From the NCBI GenBank assembly GCA_037833965.1, contig AP031356.1:22652501-22716500 (forward strand): 64,000 bases of DNA. The letters are read 5' to 3'. This DNA comes from Marchantia polymorpha subsp. ruderalis (lineage: Eukaryota; Streptophyta; Marchantiopsida; Marchantiales; Marchantiaceae). Under the pieces are notes generated by a model that worked only from the letters and a program-made list of their open reading frames with translations, was not told where the DNA came from and ran no database searches. Of the stretch, positions 62,214-64,000 are shown in pieces; within the stretch, counting starts at the first letter, position 1, and each line of letters begins with the position of its first letter. The translations under genes and the position numbers were made by a program.

Positions 62214-64000
62214 GGTCGGCTCTTGGTCGTGAAGAACGTCTCACTTGATGGCCGCGCCGGCTGTACGCTGGAACGGTCTTCGCTCTCACGCGCGGCTTCA
62301 CGCTCCGCCGTCGTCGATTAAACTCTCACGCTCGAATTGGCGGATTTGAACTCCGCGAGCGTGTCACCCTGTGGACATGGGGGCGTAGCGCCGAAGGCGA
62401 GTTTTCCGCCTTGCGCGGTACACTTGTTCATACCGCCCCTCGGCCAATCTCCCGCTGCCTTGACGCGTGTGTCCGCATGTCGGACAAAAATTCAACTCCT
62501 GCCTGTGCGCAGGCAGGGGCCTCGGCGGATTCTCCGCCGGCGCGGAATCTTGAACATCCTCCTGTGCACAGGCGTTCGCCTGTGCGCAGGCGAATTCCGT
62601 CCGCGGCGCTGCGCTGGCGCGGAAGGCGTCGTACACTTTCTACCTCACAAGGCGCATTTCTAGGGCCCAAGGCGGATTTTCCGCCGACGCCGAAGTGCCT
62701 GTGCACAGGCGTACGCCTGTGCGTAGGCGGACTTCGCGCCTTCCCTAACCCTACTTCGCCTGTGCACAGGCGAACGCCTTCGTCCGCGCATAAGACAAAA
62801 CTTGATTCCCCCTTCCGCGTAGGCGGAATTCGCGCCGGTGGCGAACTCCTTCCGCCGTAGGCGACCGCCTCCGTTTCTTCCAATAGCGATAACTCCCTAA
62901 GTCCTCGTCCGTTCCAAGCGTTCTTGGGCTCGTTGGAATCAGCGCGTCGAGCTCTGTCCAACGGGATCCTAACTTGGTCAAGGCGCCCGAGGGTTGACCT
63001 AATTACGGGGGTTTCCCTACAGCCGCGGACGCAACCTCCGAAGGCGGGTTTTGCGCCTTGCGCCGTAGAGATCCTAACTGCGGAGCTCGCAGGGAGGGTG
63101 GTGCCTGTCCTTGCTGCGGCACCCCAAATCCCAGATTCTACAAGATCCCTCGAGAATCCCCGCGATCTTCCGGATTCACTCTGTTTTGATGTACCGAAGG
63201 CTATTTACAATGCTGCCAGGGTACAGTTTTTCAAAAATGTTTTAATTTCCTCAAAATTGCCAAAAGTGGGGTACCACAGGGAGAATGAGGTCGACACTGA
63301 TGCAGAGGAGTCACCGACTTCTACCCCATCAAGGCGGAGGGACGAAGGGAGACATACTCCTGCAGCACGAGTGCCGCGGAAGCGGCGATGGAGGGAAGAG
63401 TCTGAAGAGGAGCAGCATCAAGAACCCTCTGCTCCCATTCGACCGCGGCCGCTGTGCGAGCCATACAGCCGGCCGAAGCAGAAGGCACGCAGACTGGTGT
63501 TACCAGCCGACAGTGCAGACACGGCGACGATTGCGACGGAGCAAGGAAGTGCGTCGCCAGAGAGGCATGAGGAAGCGCGGACGACCGCAGGAGCGACGGG
63601 CCACGCTGCAACCTCGACGGGAGAGAGGCCGCCTACGGGCCAAGGGCCTCCGGAGTTACCACGTGCGATGCGGACAGATGTTCCGTTTGCGCACAGACGA
63701 GCCTCCGCGGACGGACGAGCCTCCGCGGACAGGCGATCACAAGTGGACGTGGATCTACGCTTACGCGTGGGAAGGAGCAGTCCGCCTGTGCACAGGACGC
63801 CTCCACACGTGCCGCCTGTGCACAGGCAAGAATCACCCCCGTTCCAACGTAGGAAGGGGAAGGAGCCGGCGGAAGAACCGCCTACGAGACACCGGCCCTC
63901 GGGGCCAGACCCTCCGGCGCACCACGCGCCGCAATTTGCGCCTTCGGCGCCAGGGCCTTCGAGCAGAAGAGATACGAGCAGGGAGCGTGCGGAGACCGCA

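Larger units (their letters stand above)
59848..63278 (-). mobile_element. Solo A-type LTR with internal deletion, 3.4 kb
   Basis: Ends TGTAATAACCCAC (left) and GTGGGGTACCACA (right), flanked by GGGAG at 59843-59847 and 63279-63283. No gag-pol remains. It is about 2 kb shorter than element 2's LTRs because of a deletion inside the LTR-ORF near 61468. TATA is at 60813-60822 (minus), and the hairpin CCAGGC-GTTTT-GCCTGG at 60794-60810. Confidence 0.92.
57677..64000 (+). mobile_element. A-type LTR, runs off the window
   Basis: Begins TGTGGTACCCCAC at 57677; flank GGGTA (57672-57676). It contains a U3 leader with the hairpin module (57960-58070) and the LTR-ORF, interrupted by a solo A LTR of opposite orientation (59848-63278), and continues to the window end inside the ORF linker. 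Confidence 0.85.
58924..64000 (+). pseudogene. LTR-encoded ORF, A type, split by solo LTR, partial
   Basis: Segments 58924-59847 and 63284-64000. ATG 58924 gives the long form, ATG 59176 the conserved start. The frame is intact up to KYVRE (codon 224 from 59176) and resumes NEVDTDAEES after the insertion. The linker has fewer PVHRS repeats than element 2, showing repeat-number change. The coiled coil and C-terminus are outside the window. Confidence 0.82.

Overview
This is nuclear DNA of a land plant. The evidence is a spliced malectin-like/LRR receptor kinase gene with many short GT-AG introns, and Ty3/gypsy retrotransposons primed by tRNA-Asp. The short introns and lack of recognisable seed-plant repeats make a non-seed plant (bryophyte or lycophyte) plausible, but the sequence does not prove this. 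About three quarters of the window is nested LTR retrotransposons of one superfamily; the rest is a 15.7-kb low-copy island (40526-56237).

The central observation is that the elements have giant LTRs (about 4.9-5.4 kb), and every LTR carries its own long ORF (about 850-1050 codons). The best example is a complete minus-strand element at 15772-32370, with a 5-bp duplication AGGGG on each side. Its 5' LTR is 26959-32370 and its 3' LTR is 15772-21182. Between them lie a tRNA-Asp-type primer binding site, gag, protease, an in-frame UAG in a CAR-YYA readthrough context, RT/RNase H/integrase, and a polypurine tract. The two nearly identical 1051-codon ORFs (27967-31122 and 16780-19935) are therefore the two LTR copies of one gene. 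A TATA box lies about 50 bp after each ORF, which places the ORF in U3, the position of MMTV sag or lentiviral nef. Three LTR subfamilies (called A, B and C here) all carry a version of it. Its product has a conserved N-terminal domain, a long Pro/Ser/Arg-rich linker, an acidic patch, a coiled coil and a conserved basic C-terminus.

Layout. 1-8979: the 3' part of a B-type element (gag end, PR, pol, complete 3' LTR), inserted in the LTR-ORF of another B-type LTR that runs to 14688 and also holds a 2.2-kb insertion (9286-11508) of a fourth family, D. 14689-14872: short AT-rich unknown. 14873-15169 plus 36672-38394: a damaged A-like LTR, A', split by a solo B LTR (15170-15771 plus 32376-36666, TSD ATAGT), which is itself split by the complete A-type element. 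38395-40525: pieces of two C-type LTRs on the minus strand. 40526-56237: the island, holding two decayed tandem copies of an LRR receptor kinase (42265-47810) directly before an intact 18-exon copy (47930-55417). 56238-64000: a C LTR, into which a B LTR, then an A LTR, then a solo A LTR (59848-63278, TSD GGGAG) inserted successively.

Within an element, gag-PR would make the capsid and protease, UAG readthrough would give the Gag-Pol fusion, and the U3 ORF would add a third product whose function is unknown. Its conservation across subfamilies suggests that it matters to the element.
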